Assembly: GCF_001718315.1 (NCBI RefSeq)
Contig: NZ_CP013363.1
Span: forward strand, 1,984,001-2,048,000
From: Burkholderia diffusa
Lineage (GTDB): Bacteria; Pseudomonadota; Gammaproteobacteria; Burkholderiales; Burkholderiaceae
Length of the DNA stretch: 64,000 nt
Direction: 5' to 3'
The position numbers and the translations under genes are program-made. Below the pieces are notes generated by a model. The model did no database searches, was not told where the DNA came from, and worked only from the letters and a program-made list of their open reading frames with translations. Shown one piece after another: positions 1 to 9,353 of this stretch. Numbering within the stretch: position 1 is the stretch's first letter; the number at the start of each line of letters is the position of its first letter.

Positions 1-917
1 GGCCCTCTATTCCCGACCTCGACGAGCACTTCCTTGTCGGCCGATACCGCCGTCACTCGCACCGGCGTATCGGGCGTGCCATACCTGATCGCGTTGCTCA
101 CCAAATTACTCAGCAATTGCTGCATGCGCTGATCGTCCCAGTCCCCCCGGAGGTCGCCGCTTACGTCGACCTCGATTTCCCGATTCGGATGAGCCGCCCG
201 CAGTTCGTCGACCACATTGGCGAGCACACGTGCGAGATCGACATCGCGCGGAACAACGTTGATGCCCAGCCCGAGCTGGGTTCGATTGAAATCGCAGAGA
301 TCGTCAAGGAGGCCTTGCATGCGCCCCCCGCTTCTGATCAGCCGGGCGGCGGCCTCCGATACCTCCTCTCCCGCATTGAGCGCCGCCAGATAAGTCGCCG
401 TGATCTGAATGGTCTGCAGCGGCGTGCGCATGTCGTGACCCAGCATGCCCAACAACAAGTTGCGAGCCTGCTCGACCTGCTCGGTAAAGAAAGCGACTGA
501 TTCCGCGAGCGCCTGATCGATCGCCTCGTTGAAACGAATCATGTCGTCCATGTGAGGCAACCCCGGCTGGCACTCGTCGATCCACAGGCGCAGCACACTC
601 GCACGCAACGCCCGATACTCGGCCGCCAGCTGATTGATGTTGAAACCTCTTCGGGCGCGCAGCACGGCATGCGTCTGCGCGGCGGTTTCCGTGGCGTTCA
701 CCGGCTCGGGCGCGCGCCCGAGCGATTTTTCGTGTTGCTCGTCCCGTGTTTGCGGGGTGCCGATGTCCTTGGCCACGGCCTCCAGGATCTGCCGTGAATG
801 GTCGCGTAGCGCGAACGAGTCCATGCCCCTTGCGGCCGGTAACAGCGTGGCGGCAAACGCTTCCCACTGCACCAGGATCGACTCCATGTTCCGCACGATG
901 AAATCAGCTAGTCGCAT
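1..917 (-). CDS. Sensor histidine kinase, 3' end cut by window edge
   Basis: The minus strand is open from an ATG at 915-917 to the first base of the window, giving about 305 residues without a stop, so the end of the gene lies outside. The first ~145 residues are helical and resemble an RsbRD_N-type sensory region, with no membrane segments visible, so the kinase is probably cytoplasmic. A HisKA segment follows with the phospho-acceptor in LLGMLGHDMRTPLQ near residue 160, then the start of an HATPase domain with the N-box NLVSNAIRYG. The catalytic G boxes would be beyond the edge. The cognate response regulator is not in the window and the signal is unknown. Confidence 0.85.
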   Translation of the reverse strand, partial: MRLADFIVRNMESILVQWEAFAATLLPAARGMDSFALRDHSRQILEAVAKDIGTPQTRDEQHEKSLGRAPEPVNATETAAQTHAVLRARRGFNINQLAAEYRALRASVLRLWIDECQPGLPHMDDMIRFNEAIDQALAESVAFFTEQVEQARNLLLGMLGHDMRTPLQTIQITATYLAALNAGEEVSEAAARLIRSGGRMQGLLDDLCDFNRTQLGLGINVVPRDVDLARVLANVVDELRAAHPNREIEVDVSGDLRGDWDDQRMQQLLSNLVSNAIRYGTPDTPVRVTAVSADKEVLVEVGNRG

Positions 918-1471
918 GTCGCCCCACATAACGAAATGAACGGTGGATGCATCCTGTGATGCTGCACGATATCATGCGAATACCAACGATCGAAGGTGCT
1001 TACATTGCAAGCCGCGCGCAATCCCGTCGTCGGTTGCCCGCTATCGTATGGGGATTTGTTCAGCCCCAAGACGGGTCAGCGTGCGAACCCGCTACTGCTA
1101 ATGTGCAACAACTCGCGGTAAGGCGAACTTCGTGGTTCCCCTGCGCGTCTATAGTCTGTCACCAAGAACAGCCTGGCGACCCAGCCGAAATCTCGCCCCT
1201 CCTGCGTTGAATTTCTGCCGAGTCACATTTTTGGGCTTTGGGTCTCGCCGGCGCCCGAACGGGTACAACAGCCGAAGTGTTCAAGTTTGAGCACATCATG
1301 CCCCATCGGCAAACCTACACTCATATGCAGGCGACGTACGCTTGTGCGAGTCGCCAGCCGGCTGGACTCGCAACCCCTGAAAAAGGCATGGCTCGACCAT
1401 CTGGCGCTACATCACAAAAAATGTTGGCAGGCGCTGAGCATTGCCGAGAGTGCGTGCTCGAATAACTGAAT
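918..1471. other. Intergenic region, no gene recognised
   Basis: These 554 bases lie between the divergent histidine kinase and HEAGH-protein genes. Short frames are present but none has a ribosome binding site or a protein-like composition. The region must hold the promoters of both genes; I see no clear operator or hairpin in it. Confidence 0.5.
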
Positions 1472-2008
1472 ATGGTCGGTGTGGCGGCGAACATGATTTA
1501 TTTTACGGAAGAGCAGATAGCTGCCAGAGAGCTCCGAAACGCCGCATACCACGAAGCGGGCCACAAAATGCTCTACGAGCGCTTCGGCGGCGCTGGCGAC
1601 GCAGTCGTGTGGAAAAACGGGAGTGGTAATCCTGAGGAAAGGGCGTGGCTTGGCCAGTTCCGTCCCCGCACCTGCCCCGATGAGATGCGCAGAACGGCGT
1701 TGAACCATGGGTTTCCCGCTGCCGAGCTACCTGAGAATTGGATGGTGCTCGTCGGCATGGCAGGCCTGTTGGCCGAGGACATCCTGAGCGGCGAGACGGA
1801 TGATACGGCCGCCATGGCGGATACCCTGTTTCTCAGAATTTCCAATGGAGAGGCATCGCCCTCCGACCTCGCGCACATGGGCGTCACGGATATCGAAAAC
1901 TGCGAACTGAGCTATGAAGTGGTCGACGAAGCCGTGCGGATGCTGCGCGAGGGATGGCCGGTGGTGCAGAAAGAAGCCGAGTATTTGATAAAGGCCGCGG
2001 CAAGCTGA
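1472..2008 (+). CDS. Stand-alone HEAGH (M41-like) putative zinc protein
   Basis: This 178-residue protein has the sequence AAYHEAGHKM near residue 27, the HExxH zinc motif in the form used by FtsH-type M41 peptidases. It carries no AAA ATPase domain and no membrane segment, so it is at most a single-domain relative. Acidic stretches such as LLAEDILSGETDD, about 80 residues later, could supply a third metal ligand as in M41, but this is inference. Start is uncertain: ATG at 1472 or 1493, neither with a strong ribosome binding site. It stands alone between a kinase gene and a convergent regulator gene. Substrate and activity are unknown. Confidence 0.6.
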   Translation: MVGVAANMIYFTEEQIAARELRNAAYHEAGHKMLYERFGGAGDAVVWKNGSGNPEERAWLGQFRPRTCPDEMRRTALNHGFPAAELPENWMVLVGMAGLLAEDILSGETDDTAAMADTLFLRISNGEASPSDLAHMGVTDIENCELSYEVVDEAVRMLREGWPVVQKEAEYLIKAAAS

Positions 2009-2122
2009 CCCGGCGCGATGAAAACTGGCCCCACCGCTCGGAATTCTGGCGCACCGGCGTCGATCGGAAGGCATAGGCCGGCTGCATTCCTCGGCGGCGC
2101 GGGACGCTTCAGTTTCTCGCGC

Positions 2123-3088
2123 TTACCTCGGCACGCGACGTTCGAAGATCGGCGCATGACCGAACTCTCGCCGATACGCCTTGCTGAAGCTGCACGCGGA
2201 AGGAAAGCCGCACCGCGCCGACACGTATCCGACGAAATCACTGCCGCGGCGCAGGAGATCGCGTGCATGCCCGAGGCGGACGCCGCGGTAATAGTCGCGC
2301 GGCGACGCGTTCAGAAACTGCTTGAACATGCGCTGCAACTGCCGTTCCGACAGTCCGACGAGCCGCGCGATCTCGGCGCACGACAGCGGGTCCTCAACGT
2401 TAGCTTCCATCAGCTTCACCGCCTCGACCAGCTCGTCGCACGTCGCCTCAAGACGCGCGCCCACCGGTATCCGCTGGGGTTCGTGCACGCCGCGAAGGCG
2501 GTCGACGACGAGATGCTTCGACACGTCGACGACGAGATGCGGGTCGATCTGTTTCGACATCAGCGTAAGCATCATGTCCATCGGCGCGATGCCACCCGTG
2601 CACGTGATGCGGTCGCGGTCGATTACGAATATCTCGTCCGTGATCGCAACGTCGGGAAACTCGCCACGGAGTGCATGCAGGTCCGCCCAGTGCGCTGCGC
2701 ATCGATACTGATCAAGCAGGCCCGCGACCATCAACGCATAGGTGCCGCTGCAGAGCGCTCCCATCGTGATCCGGCGGTCCGCCAGCGCGCGCAATGCGTG
2801 CTGCGTGCGCGCGTCGACCGCCTCTCGGATATGCGTACCTCCACATACGAACATCACGTCGGGTAACGGCCCGGACACGTCGAGTACCTGCGTCGGCCGC
2901 ATCACGATGCCATTGCTGGCCTCGACCGGCTCGCCGTCGATCGAGAAAGCCGTCCAGCGATAATGTTCGGTTCGGTCCACGTAATTGGCGACGCGCAGCA
3001 CCTCGATCGCGTGGGTAAGCGCGATCATCGAATACGACTGCAGCGTGAGAAAGCCGAAATGGCAAGGTCGTGAAGTCAGCAAAGGCAC
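2123..3088 (-). CDS. GlxA-family AraC-type transcriptional regulator
   Basis: This 321-residue protein has an N-terminal DJ-1/PfpI-like (class I glutamine amidotransferase-like) domain over residues ~10-180 and a C-terminal AraC double helix-turn-helix over ~215-310 (AEIARLVGLSERQLQRMFK and the second helix region YVSARCGFPSACSFSKAYR). GlxA-family members such as GbdR, CdhR and SouR control glycine betaine, carnitine and sarcosine catabolism in Pseudomonas. Here the gene lies just downstream of the GbcA-like oxygenase gene, so it is the best candidate activator of the island. The start is a GTG at 3088. That it binds the duplicated promoter block at 4751-4795 and 14323-14367 is inference. Confidence 0.88.
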   Translation of the reverse strand: MPLLTSRPCHFGFLTLQSYSMIALTHAIEVLRVANYVDRTEHYRWTAFSIDGEPVEASNGIVMRPTQVLDVSGPLPDVMFVCGGTHIREAVDARTQHALRALADRRITMGALCSGTYALMVAGLLDQYRCAAHWADLHALRGEFPDVAITDEIFVIDRDRITCTGGIAPMDMMLTLMSKQIDPHLVVDVSKHLVVDRLRGVHEPQRIPVGARLEATCDELVEAVKLMEANVEDPLSCAEIARLVGLSERQLQRMFKQFLNASPRDYYRGVRLGHARDLLRRGSDFVGYVSARCGFPSACSFSKAYRREFGHAPIFERRVPR

Positions 3089-3326
3089 GGTATCGCACTC
3101 GATTGGAATGTGGGAGGGACAACAGATCGACGCGTGTTGGGCGGCGCGCGTCGATTCCGGTCGGGGTCGGATCGACGCGCCTCGCGATCGCTACGGTTAT
3201 CTCATTCCTGTTTCGAAGAGCAGTTTCAGTACGTCTTGCCTCACGCACTGCCCTCTACCACTGGCATGATTTCACCTGCCTCGACGTGACGACAGCGCCC
3301 TGTCTCCCAGGCGTTTGCCACCTGAG

Positions 3327-3360
3327 AAAACGAAAGGCGGCTCAGCCGCCCTTCGTTTTT
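3327..3360. terminator. Bidirectional rho-independent terminator
   Basis: The stem AACGAAAGGCGGC / GCCGCCCTTCGTT with a TCA loop is flanked by A and T runs, so it can work on either strand. It lies 56 bases past the stop codon of the minus-strand Rieske oxygenase gene and before the GlxA gene, separating the two units. Confidence 0.85.
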
Positions 3361-3415
3361 GTCATCGCTTATCTGTCACCTGGATTCTCGGAAGAATTCG
3401 CCGCATCTTCTAAGG

Positions 3416-4672
3416 TTAGATTCCGTGCGCGCTGAGGCGGGAGGCATACCAGTCAACAAATTGGTCGACGTAATTTTCCGTTGCAGGTGAATACGGACCC
3501 GGTATATAGCCAGGGTCTTGCGCGCCACGATGATTGATTGCGACCAGGCTCGCATCTTGTGCGTTCGTTGCGACCCAAACTTCAGTCAGCTTCGTGAGGT
3601 CATAGTCGACACCTTCCACAGCATCGGCATGCACCAACCACTTCGTACGAACCAGCGTCTTTTCCGGTGTGAGCGGGATGATGTAAGAAATCATTGCGTG
3701 GTCGCTCATTACGTGCGTCCACGAGTTGTGCGTCCACATGTGCGTGTCGCCGAGATCGCGCCGCGCGATGTTGCCCAGCAGCTTCTGCGATGCGACTTTC
3801 GTATCCATCGTCTGTGACTCGCCGTGACCGGCGATCAGCAGTCGCTCGGTGCGGAAATGCGTAGCGACGTCGCCAGACAGCGCTTCGACCGCCTTGCACA
3901 GCCACCCTTCGTTTTCCCAGTTGCGCTGCGTGTCGGCATTGAGCTTCTCGTAGGCTTGCTGGGCCTTCAGTGACGCCTCGTCCATGTCGTCCGCGCAGGA
4001 GCCGGTCGACTCCGGCAGGAACGACTGGGTCAGCTCGGGATGCCCGGCCTCGCAGTGGTAGCACTCGCGGTTGTTCTCCATCACGAGCTTCCAGTTACCG
4101 TCTTCGACGATCTCCGACTCGAACGCGATCTTCGTGTTCTGCAATTCATACGGAGCGAACCGCGGCCCCATCGTTTCCTCGAGGTACGCAATGTCGGCCG
4201 GCGGCTCGTCCGCGAAGCACACGAACACGTGCGTACCGACCACCTTCACGTGCACGGGCAGAAGATTGCGGCAGGTGCGGTCGAAGTCCTTGCCCATGTG
4301 CTTGGTGTGGCGCAAGCTGCCGTCGAGATCGTAGGTCCATTGGTGATACGGACACACGAGCATGCCGACCGTCGACTTCCCCGCTTCCTTCAGACGCGCG
4401 CCGCGATGGCGGCACACGTTGCGATACGCGCGGATCACTTCGTCGTCATCACGCACGATCATGACCGACGCCTTGCCGATGTCGACGACCGACACGTCGC
4501 CCGGTTCCGGCACGTCCGCGGTCACGCCGACCACAATCCAGTGCTTGTGGAAAAAGATGTCGACGTCCGTCTCGAATACATCGGGCCGGCTAAACACTTC
4601 ACCCGGCAGTCCACAACCAGGCTCGCGGCTGCGCACGAGTTCGCCGAGCGGCTTCAATTGAACGTCTGACAT
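3416..4672 (-). CDS. Rieske-type oxygenase, GbcA-like (glycine betaine demethylase family)
   Basis: This is the terminal oxygenase subunit, 418 residues. The Rieske [2Fe-2S] site is C87-x-H89 and C107-x2-H110. The mononuclear iron motif NNRECYHCEAGHPEL supplies H206 and H211, in the form typical of GbcA-type betaine demethylases. The family removes one methyl group of a quaternary amine as formaldehyde, using electrons from a partner reductase. ATG at 4672 is preferred over 4684 because GGAG sits 6-7 bases before it. Its promoter matches that of the GbcB-like reductase gene 10 kb away, and a formaldehyde dehydrogenase lies in that unit. The exact substrate (glycine betaine or another onium compound) cannot be fixed from sequence. 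Confidence 0.85.
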   Translation of the reverse strand: MSDVQLKPLGELVRSREPGCGLPGEVFSRPDVFETDVDIFFHKHWIVVGVTADVPEPGDVSVVDIGKASVMIVRDDDEVIRAYRNVCRHRGARLKEAGKSTVGMLVCPYHQWTYDLDGSLRHTKHMGKDFDRTCRNLLPVHVKVVGTHVFVCFADEPPADIAYLEETMGPRFAPYELQNTKIAFESEIVEDGNWKLVMENNRECYHCEAGHPELTQSFLPESTGSCADDMDEASLKAQQAYEKLNADTQRNWENEGWLCKAVEALSGDVATHFRTERLLIAGHGESQTMDTKVASQKLLGNIARRDLGDTHMWTHNSWTHVMSDHAMISYIIPLTPEKTLVRTKWLVHADAVEGVDYDLTKLTEVWVATNAQDASLVAINHRGAQDPGYIPGPYSPATENYVDQFVDWYASRLSAHGI

Positions 4673-4728
4673 CGTTTTCTCCAACGTTGATGGGGAAGCG
4701 GGACTTCGAACGATCCCGCGTTAGCCGC

Positions 4729-4795
4729 AGTATTCGATTGCCGTGAACAGGCGTCAATGCGCTTTATTTTCCCCGATTCATTACATTAGTTTATG
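4729..4795 (-). promoter_or_regulatory. Promoter and operator-like block of the oxygenase gene
   Basis: Read on the minus strand, a 45-base block (4795 to 4751) ends in a -35 box TTGACG (4757-4752), followed by a 17-base spacer and a -10 box AATACT (4734-4729), about 57 bases before the ATG. The 45-base block is 41/45 identical to 14323-14367 upstream of the reductase gene, with the same -35, spacer length and -10. The part upstream of -35 (CTAATGTAATGA and GGGAAAATAAAGCGC) is the likely activator site. The rest of the gap up to 5044 shows nothing else. Confidence 0.75.
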
Positions 4796-5044
4796 GGTCG
4801 GTCGGGGACGGTGGGACGTGGCTTTCCGGCGCAATTCCGGGACAGTCATGCGCGAAAATAGTGCTCCGCAGCATTGAGAGAATTCGCTCGAAGCTGACGG
4901 GACAAGGCATTTCACCCAAGCACCGAGACTGCGTCGGTGACAATGATGGTTACGCGACCGAAACCAGCGGTTGTGCATGCGGCGGCCCTGAATGCGCAAT
5001 GGCGTCTCCGACATCGCGTCGGCACGCTCCCGTTCCCGCTCATC

Positions 5045-5962
5045 TCAGGCTACGCCGGCGTCGGCCCTCAACAGGTCAATCAGCGCCTGAATCGTCGGCG
5101 TAATGGACCGTCCTTGCGGCACGACGAGGTAATACGCATCGCTCATCGGCAGCGATACGTCAGTCAGGCGCACGAGTTCGCCCGACTCCAGATGCTCGTG
5201 GAGCAACCGGCTCCACCCCAGCGCGACACCCTGTCCAAGCAGCGCGGCCTGCACCGCGTCCGGATACAGGCAGGTACGCACGCCATACTTGAGCCTAGTT
5301 GGACGCGCGCCGACGGCCCGGAACCACTTGTCCCAGCTCAGCCAGCCTTCGGATGTCGAGTCTTCCTCGATGAACGTCATCTGCGCGAGTTCGTCCAGCG
5401 AACCTGGCGCCCCGTGCTGGTCCCGCCACGCGGGTGAACAGACCGGAAAAACCTGCTCGTCGAACAGCAGGTGGGCGGTGCCGTCGCTCCACTTGCCGTT
5501 GCCCCAGCGCACCACCGCATCCACCTCGGTGTGGCGCAGATCGGCGGTGAACATCGTCGTGGTCAGACGGATACGCAGATTCGGGTGCGATTCCTTGAGC
5601 CGCGCGATGCTCGGCATCAGCCGAAAGCGCGAGAAAGCCGCGGTCGTGGCAAGCACGATTTCCTCGTCCTCGATGCCGGTCGAAAGCCTGTCGAACACGC
5701 CGGCGATCTTGCCCATCGCCTCGGCAACGACCGCGTAAAGCGCCGCGCCTTCGGCAGTGAGCGTCGTCGTCCGGTGTAGACGATCGAGCAGGCGCACGCC
5801 GAGCAGTTCCTCCAGCAGACGGATCTGGCGGCTGACCGCAGCCTGCGTGACGCCCAGCTCGGAAGCGGCCTGAGTGAAGCTGCGCAGCCGTGCGACGGCC
5901 TCGAACTCCACGAGTGCCGTCAACGAAGGAATGAGACGCCGATAACCTTTTGCACTGTCCAT
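5045..5962 (-). CDS. LysR-family regulator, GcvA-like
   Basis: This 305-residue protein has an N-terminal winged helix-turn-helix (FTQAASELGVTQAAVSRQIR) and a LysR substrate-binding domain. The first helix region LVEFEAVARLRSFTQAA is of the GcvA/AmpR subgroup. A longer open frame reaches 6166, but ATG at 5962 (MDSAKGYRRL) gives the normal family length and leaves the ProX gene its own 3' flank. It lies between the oxygenase gene and the transporter genes, all on the minus strand, so it probably regulates part of the island. The ligand is unknown. Confidence 0.85.
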   Translation of the reverse strand: MDSAKGYRRLIPSLTALVEFEAVARLRSFTQAASELGVTQAAVSRQIRLLEELLGVRLLDRLHRTTTLTAEGAALYAVVAEAMGKIAGVFDRLSTGIEDEEIVLATTAAFSRFRLMPSIARLKESHPNLRIRLTTTMFTADLRHTEVDAVVRWGNGKWSDGTAHLLFDEQVFPVCSPAWRDQHGAPGSLDELAQMTFIEEDSTSEGWLSWDKWFRAVGARPTRLKYGVRTCLYPDAVQAALLGQGVALGWSRLLHEHLESGELVRLTDVSLPMSDAYYLVVPQGRSITPTIQALIDLLRADAGVA

Positions 5963-6111
5963 GAGTGCTTCACCGTGAAGTTGTCGTTGTATGCGTAGCC
6001 CGTTTCGATGTTCCGTATACGCCACCGGCGGGCGCACGGCAATCGTAGCCGCGCGCCCGCCGGTGCTTGACGCGTCGGGAACGAACGACGATCCCGGCGT
6101 TGCGTTCGCGC

Positions 6112-7113
6112 TTAGAGCGACGCCTTGATCTTCTCCGCCGCGGCCGGCGTCACCCACTTCGTCCATACGTCCTGCTTTTCCTTCAGGAAGCGCTTCGCAC
6201 CGTCGTCGCCCGTGGCCTGGTTGGTCGTCATCCAGAGCATGACCTGTTGCAGGTCAGCAGTCTTGAAGCTGCGCGTGTTCAGATACTTCATCACGTCCGG
6301 ATTGGCCTTGTCCGCGAACGGCTTCGACACCAGCGTATACAGCTGACCGACCGGCCAGCCCGTCGGCTTCGGATCGGGGCAGTTCGCCACCGTCGTGCAG
6401 CGCTTCCATTCTGCCTCATCGACTGGCACCCCTGCGTCAAGCTTCACCATCTGGTATTTGCCGAGCAGCGACGTCGGTGCCCAGTAGACGCCGAGCCACG
6501 GCTTCTTGCGTTCGTAGGCCTTCGCAATCGACCCGTCGAGCCCCGCTGCGGACCCCGTATCGATCAACCGGAACCCGGCCTGCTCCGCCTTATACGCCTT
6601 GAAGAGCTGCGTCGTATTGGTTGTGATCCCCCAGCCTTGCGGGCCATTGTAGATCGCCCCCTTGCCGGGATTCTCCGGGTCGGCGAACAGTTCCGGATGC
6701 TTCAGCGCATCCGGAATCGTCTTGATGTCGGGATGCGCATCCGCGATGTACTTCGGGATGTACCAGCCGTAGACTGCCCCCTCCTGGATGGTCTTCGCGC
6801 CCATCACGATCTTCTTCTCGTCGATCCCGCGCTTCACGATCGCCGGCAGCAACGCAATGGCCCCTTCCGAAACGATGTCCGGCTTACCCTTGTCGACCAT
6901 AGACGTGATCGTCGGCACGGTATCGCCGATCACCGTGTTCACCTGGCAGCCGTAGCCCTCGCTGAGGATCGCCTTGTCGACGGACGCTTCCAGTTCGGCA
7001 CTTTGCCAGTTCATGTTGGCGATCGTCACGTTCCCGCATCCGGCAGCGTAGGCGTGCGAGCCGCCGAAGAAAACGCCAACTGCGGCAAGTGCGCCAAGAT
7101 ATTTCAGTTTCAT
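6112..7113 (-). CDS. Periplasmic binding protein of a ProX/OpuAC-type ABC importer
   Basis: This 333-residue protein has a signal peptide over residues 1-23 (cleavage after SHAYA) and an OpuAC-type betaine-binding fold with several conserved Trp residues (ANMNWQSAE, GAVYGWYIP, GVYWAP) of the sort that cage quaternary ammonium groups. It would deliver a betaine-like compound to the ProV/ProW proteins encoded just upstream in the same minus-strand run. A gap of 177 bases separates it from the ProV gene, so it may also have its own promoter. It is probably the substrate-uptake step of the catabolic island. Confidence 0.85.
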   Translation of the reverse strand: MKLKYLGALAAVGVFFGGSHAYAAGCGNVTIANMNWQSAELEASVDKAILSEGYGCQVNTVIGDTVPTITSMVDKGKPDIVSEGAIALLPAIVKRGIDEKKIVMGAKTIQEGAVYGWYIPKYIADAHPDIKTIPDALKHPELFADPENPGKGAIYNGPQGWGITTNTTQLFKAYKAEQAGFRLIDTGSAAGLDGSIAKAYERKKPWLGVYWAPTSLLGKYQMVKLDAGVPVDEAEWKRCTTVANCPDPKPTGWPVGQLYTLVSKPFADKANPDVMKYLNTRSFKTADLQQVMLWMTTNQATGDDGAKRFLKEKQDVWTKWVTPAAAEKIKASL

Positions 7114-7290
7114 AGCAGTTCCCTAAAAGTTGCCGGACCTTCCCCGGTTTGCGTTGGTCTGTACGCTCTTCCGCTTCCAACAGAATCGGAAATGGTCGAG
7201 CGCATTACTACGGGCACGTACGATTTTTCGAATCGCCGACCTGATTGCGATATGCGGGCTGATGACAATGCGCGCGCGTCACGATGATTC

Positions 7291-8406
7291 TCATCCGCGG
7301 ACCGCTGCCACGGATACATCCGCACGCGCTTGCGTGTCCAGACGGATGGGCTGCACGTCCGCTACGTCTTCCGGCGTTGCCAGCGCACATGCCAGCTGGC
7401 GCAGGTCGACCGTGCCGAGCGGCTGGTTGCCGTCGCCGATGACCGTCAGGCGATCGATATCGGGATCGCGCGTGAGTATCGACAGCGCACTCTCAAGCGT
7501 CGTTCCGGCGGGAACATGTGCGCCAACCGCCGACACGCCGGCGTGAAGCGGCGCCATCACGTCCTCAACGCAGACCACGCGCCCGCGATTCACCTGCCTG
7601 ACGAAGTTGGTCACGTACTCGTCGGCCGGGCGCAGCACGATGTCCTGCTTCGTGCCCTGCTGGACGATGTTGCCGTCGCGCAAAATCGCAATCTGGTCGC
7701 CGAGCCGCAGCGCCTCGTCGAGGTCGTGCGTGATGAATACGATCGTCTTGCGGATTTCCTTCTGGAGATCCAGCAGCACCGTCTGCATGTCCATCCGAAT
7801 CAGCGGGTCGAGTGCCGAGTACGCTTCGTCCATCAGCAGGACGGGCGCGTCCATCGACAGCGCGCGGGCGAGCCCTACGCGCTGTTGCATGCCGCCGGAC
7901 AACTGGTTCGGATAGCGCTGTTCGAAGCCATTCAGGCCGACGCGTTCGAGCCAGCGCATCGCCGTGTCGACCGATGTGTTGCGTGCGACGCCGCACACCT
8001 CGAGCCCGTAGATCACATTCTCGAGCACGTTGCGATGCGGCAGCAGCGCGAACTTCTGGAACACCATCGCCGTCTGGCGTCGGCGGAACTCACGCAGTTC
8101 CTTCAGTTTCATGCGGCACACGTCGACTCCTCCGATCAGCACCTCGCCGGCCGTCGGGTCGATCAGCCGGTTGATGTGCCGGATCAGCGTTGACTTGCCC
8201 GAGCCGGACAGGCCCATGATCACCTGGATGGAGCCGGCCGGAATGTCGACGTTGATGTTCCTGAGCCCCAGCACGTGGCCCGTCTGCGCGAGCAGTTCGG
8301 CCTTGGACAGGCCGTTCTTCACGGCTTCGACATGGGACGCGGCTTTCGGCCCGAAGATCTTGTAGAGATTGCGGATCGCGATGCCGCCGGATTGAATGTC
8401 AGCCAT
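7291..8406 (-). CDS. Betaine-type ABC transporter ATPase, ProV-like
   Basis: This 371-residue ATPase has a Walker A motif GLSGSGKST at residues 65-73, a signature LSGGMQQR, a Walker B motif LLMDEAYSALD and an H-loop THDLDEA. An N-terminal extension with NGLSKAELLAQTG and a C-terminal CBS-like region (~275-350) place it in the ProV/OpuAA group, in which the CBS part senses ionic strength. Its start overlaps the end of the ProW gene by 8 bases, which means coupled translation. It energises uptake of the substrate of this island. Confidence 0.92.
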   Translation of the reverse strand: MADIQSGGIAIRNLYKIFGPKAASHVEAVKNGLSKAELLAQTGHVLGLRNINVDIPAGSIQVIMGLSGSGKSTLIRHINRLIDPTAGEVLIGGVDVCRMKLKELREFRRRQTAMVFQKFALLPHRNVLENVIYGLEVCGVARNTSVDTAMRWLERVGLNGFEQRYPNQLSGGMQQRVGLARALSMDAPVLLMDEAYSALDPLIRMDMQTVLLDLQKEIRKTIVFITHDLDEALRLGDQIAILRDGNIVQQGTKQDIVLRPADEYVTNFVRQVNRGRVVCVEDVMAPLHAGVSAVGAHVPAGTTLESALSILTRDPDIDRLTVIGDGNQPLGTVDLRQLACALATPEDVADVQPIRLDTQARADVSVAAVRG

Positions 8407-9286
8407 GGACCACCTCCTGATGCTTTTGAAGCCGCTTGCCGTAGGCCTGACTGACGCGGTCGAAGATGACGGCGATGCCGACGATCGCGAGGCCGTTGAA
8501 GATGCCGAGCGTGAAGTACTGGTTGGCGATGGCCTTCAGTACCGGCTGGCCGAGCCCCTGGACGCCAATCATCGCGGCGACCACCACCATCGCCAGCGCC
8601 ATCATGATGGTTTGGTTGACGCCCGCCATGATGGTCGGCAGCGCGAGCGGCAGCTGCACCTTCACGAGCCGCTGCCAGCCCGACGAACCGAATGCGTCGG
8701 CGGCTTCGATGATGTCCACGTCGACCAGACGGATCCCGAGATTGGTCAGCCGGATCATCGGCGGAATCGCATAGATAACGACCGCGATGAGACCGGGCAC
8801 GCGCCCGATGCCAAGCAGCATCACGACCGGAATCAGGTACACGAAGCTCGGCATGGTCTGCATCACGTCAAGCACGGGGTCGACTAGCTTGCGGATGCGA
8901 TTCGACTTCGCCATCAGGATCCCAATCGGTAAACCGATCAGGATCGACAGGAACGTGCAGACGAAAATCATGGACACGGTTCGCATCGTGTCCTCCCACA
9001 TGTCGAGATAGCCGATTGCGGCCAGCGTGACGAAGCAGCCTGCGACGATTTTCCAGTTCCGGCTCGCGACCCACGCAACCGCGAGCACCAACAACATGAT
9101 GATGGGCCACGGGGTGCGCGTCATGAAGTGCTCGGCCGCTGTCAGGAATTGCTGAAGCGGCTGGAACGCCGCGTCGATCGGGTCGCCATATGCGGCCGTG
9201 AACGCACGAAAGCCGTCGTCGATCGAGCGCTTCATATTCAGAAGCGCGTCGTCCTGCATGTGTGGGAAAGTGTGTATCCAGTCCAT
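8399..9286 (-). CDS. Betaine-type ABC transporter permease, ProW-like
   Basis: This 295-residue inner-membrane permease has multiple hydrophobic segments and the BPD_transp_1 coupling loop EAADAFGSSGWQRLVKVQLP, which docks with the ATPase. ATG at 9286 is chosen over the one at 9298, because GGAGG lies 6 bases before 9286 and the earlier ATG overlaps that site. It forms the membrane channel with the ProV-like and ProX-like proteins encoded next in the operon. Confidence 0.9.
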   Translation of the reverse strand: MDWIHTFPHMQDDALLNMKRSIDDGFRAFTAAYGDPIDAAFQPLQQFLTAAEHFMTRTPWPIIMLLVLAVAWVASRNWKIVAGCFVTLAAIGYLDMWEDTMRTVSMIFVCTFLSILIGLPIGILMAKSNRIRKLVDPVLDVMQTMPSFVYLIPVVMLLGIGRVPGLIAVVIYAIPPMIRLTNLGIRLVDVDIIEAADAFGSSGWQRLVKVQLPLALPTIMAGVNQTIMMALAMVVVAAMIGVQGLGQPVLKAIANQYFTLGIFNGLAIVGIAVIFDRVSQAYGKRLQKHQEVVHG

Positions 9287-9353
9287 TTGATCCTCCATCA
9301 GTCCGATGCCTGCCGGGCGGCCTGCCGATGTGCCGGCGTGCCACGGTTGTCGT

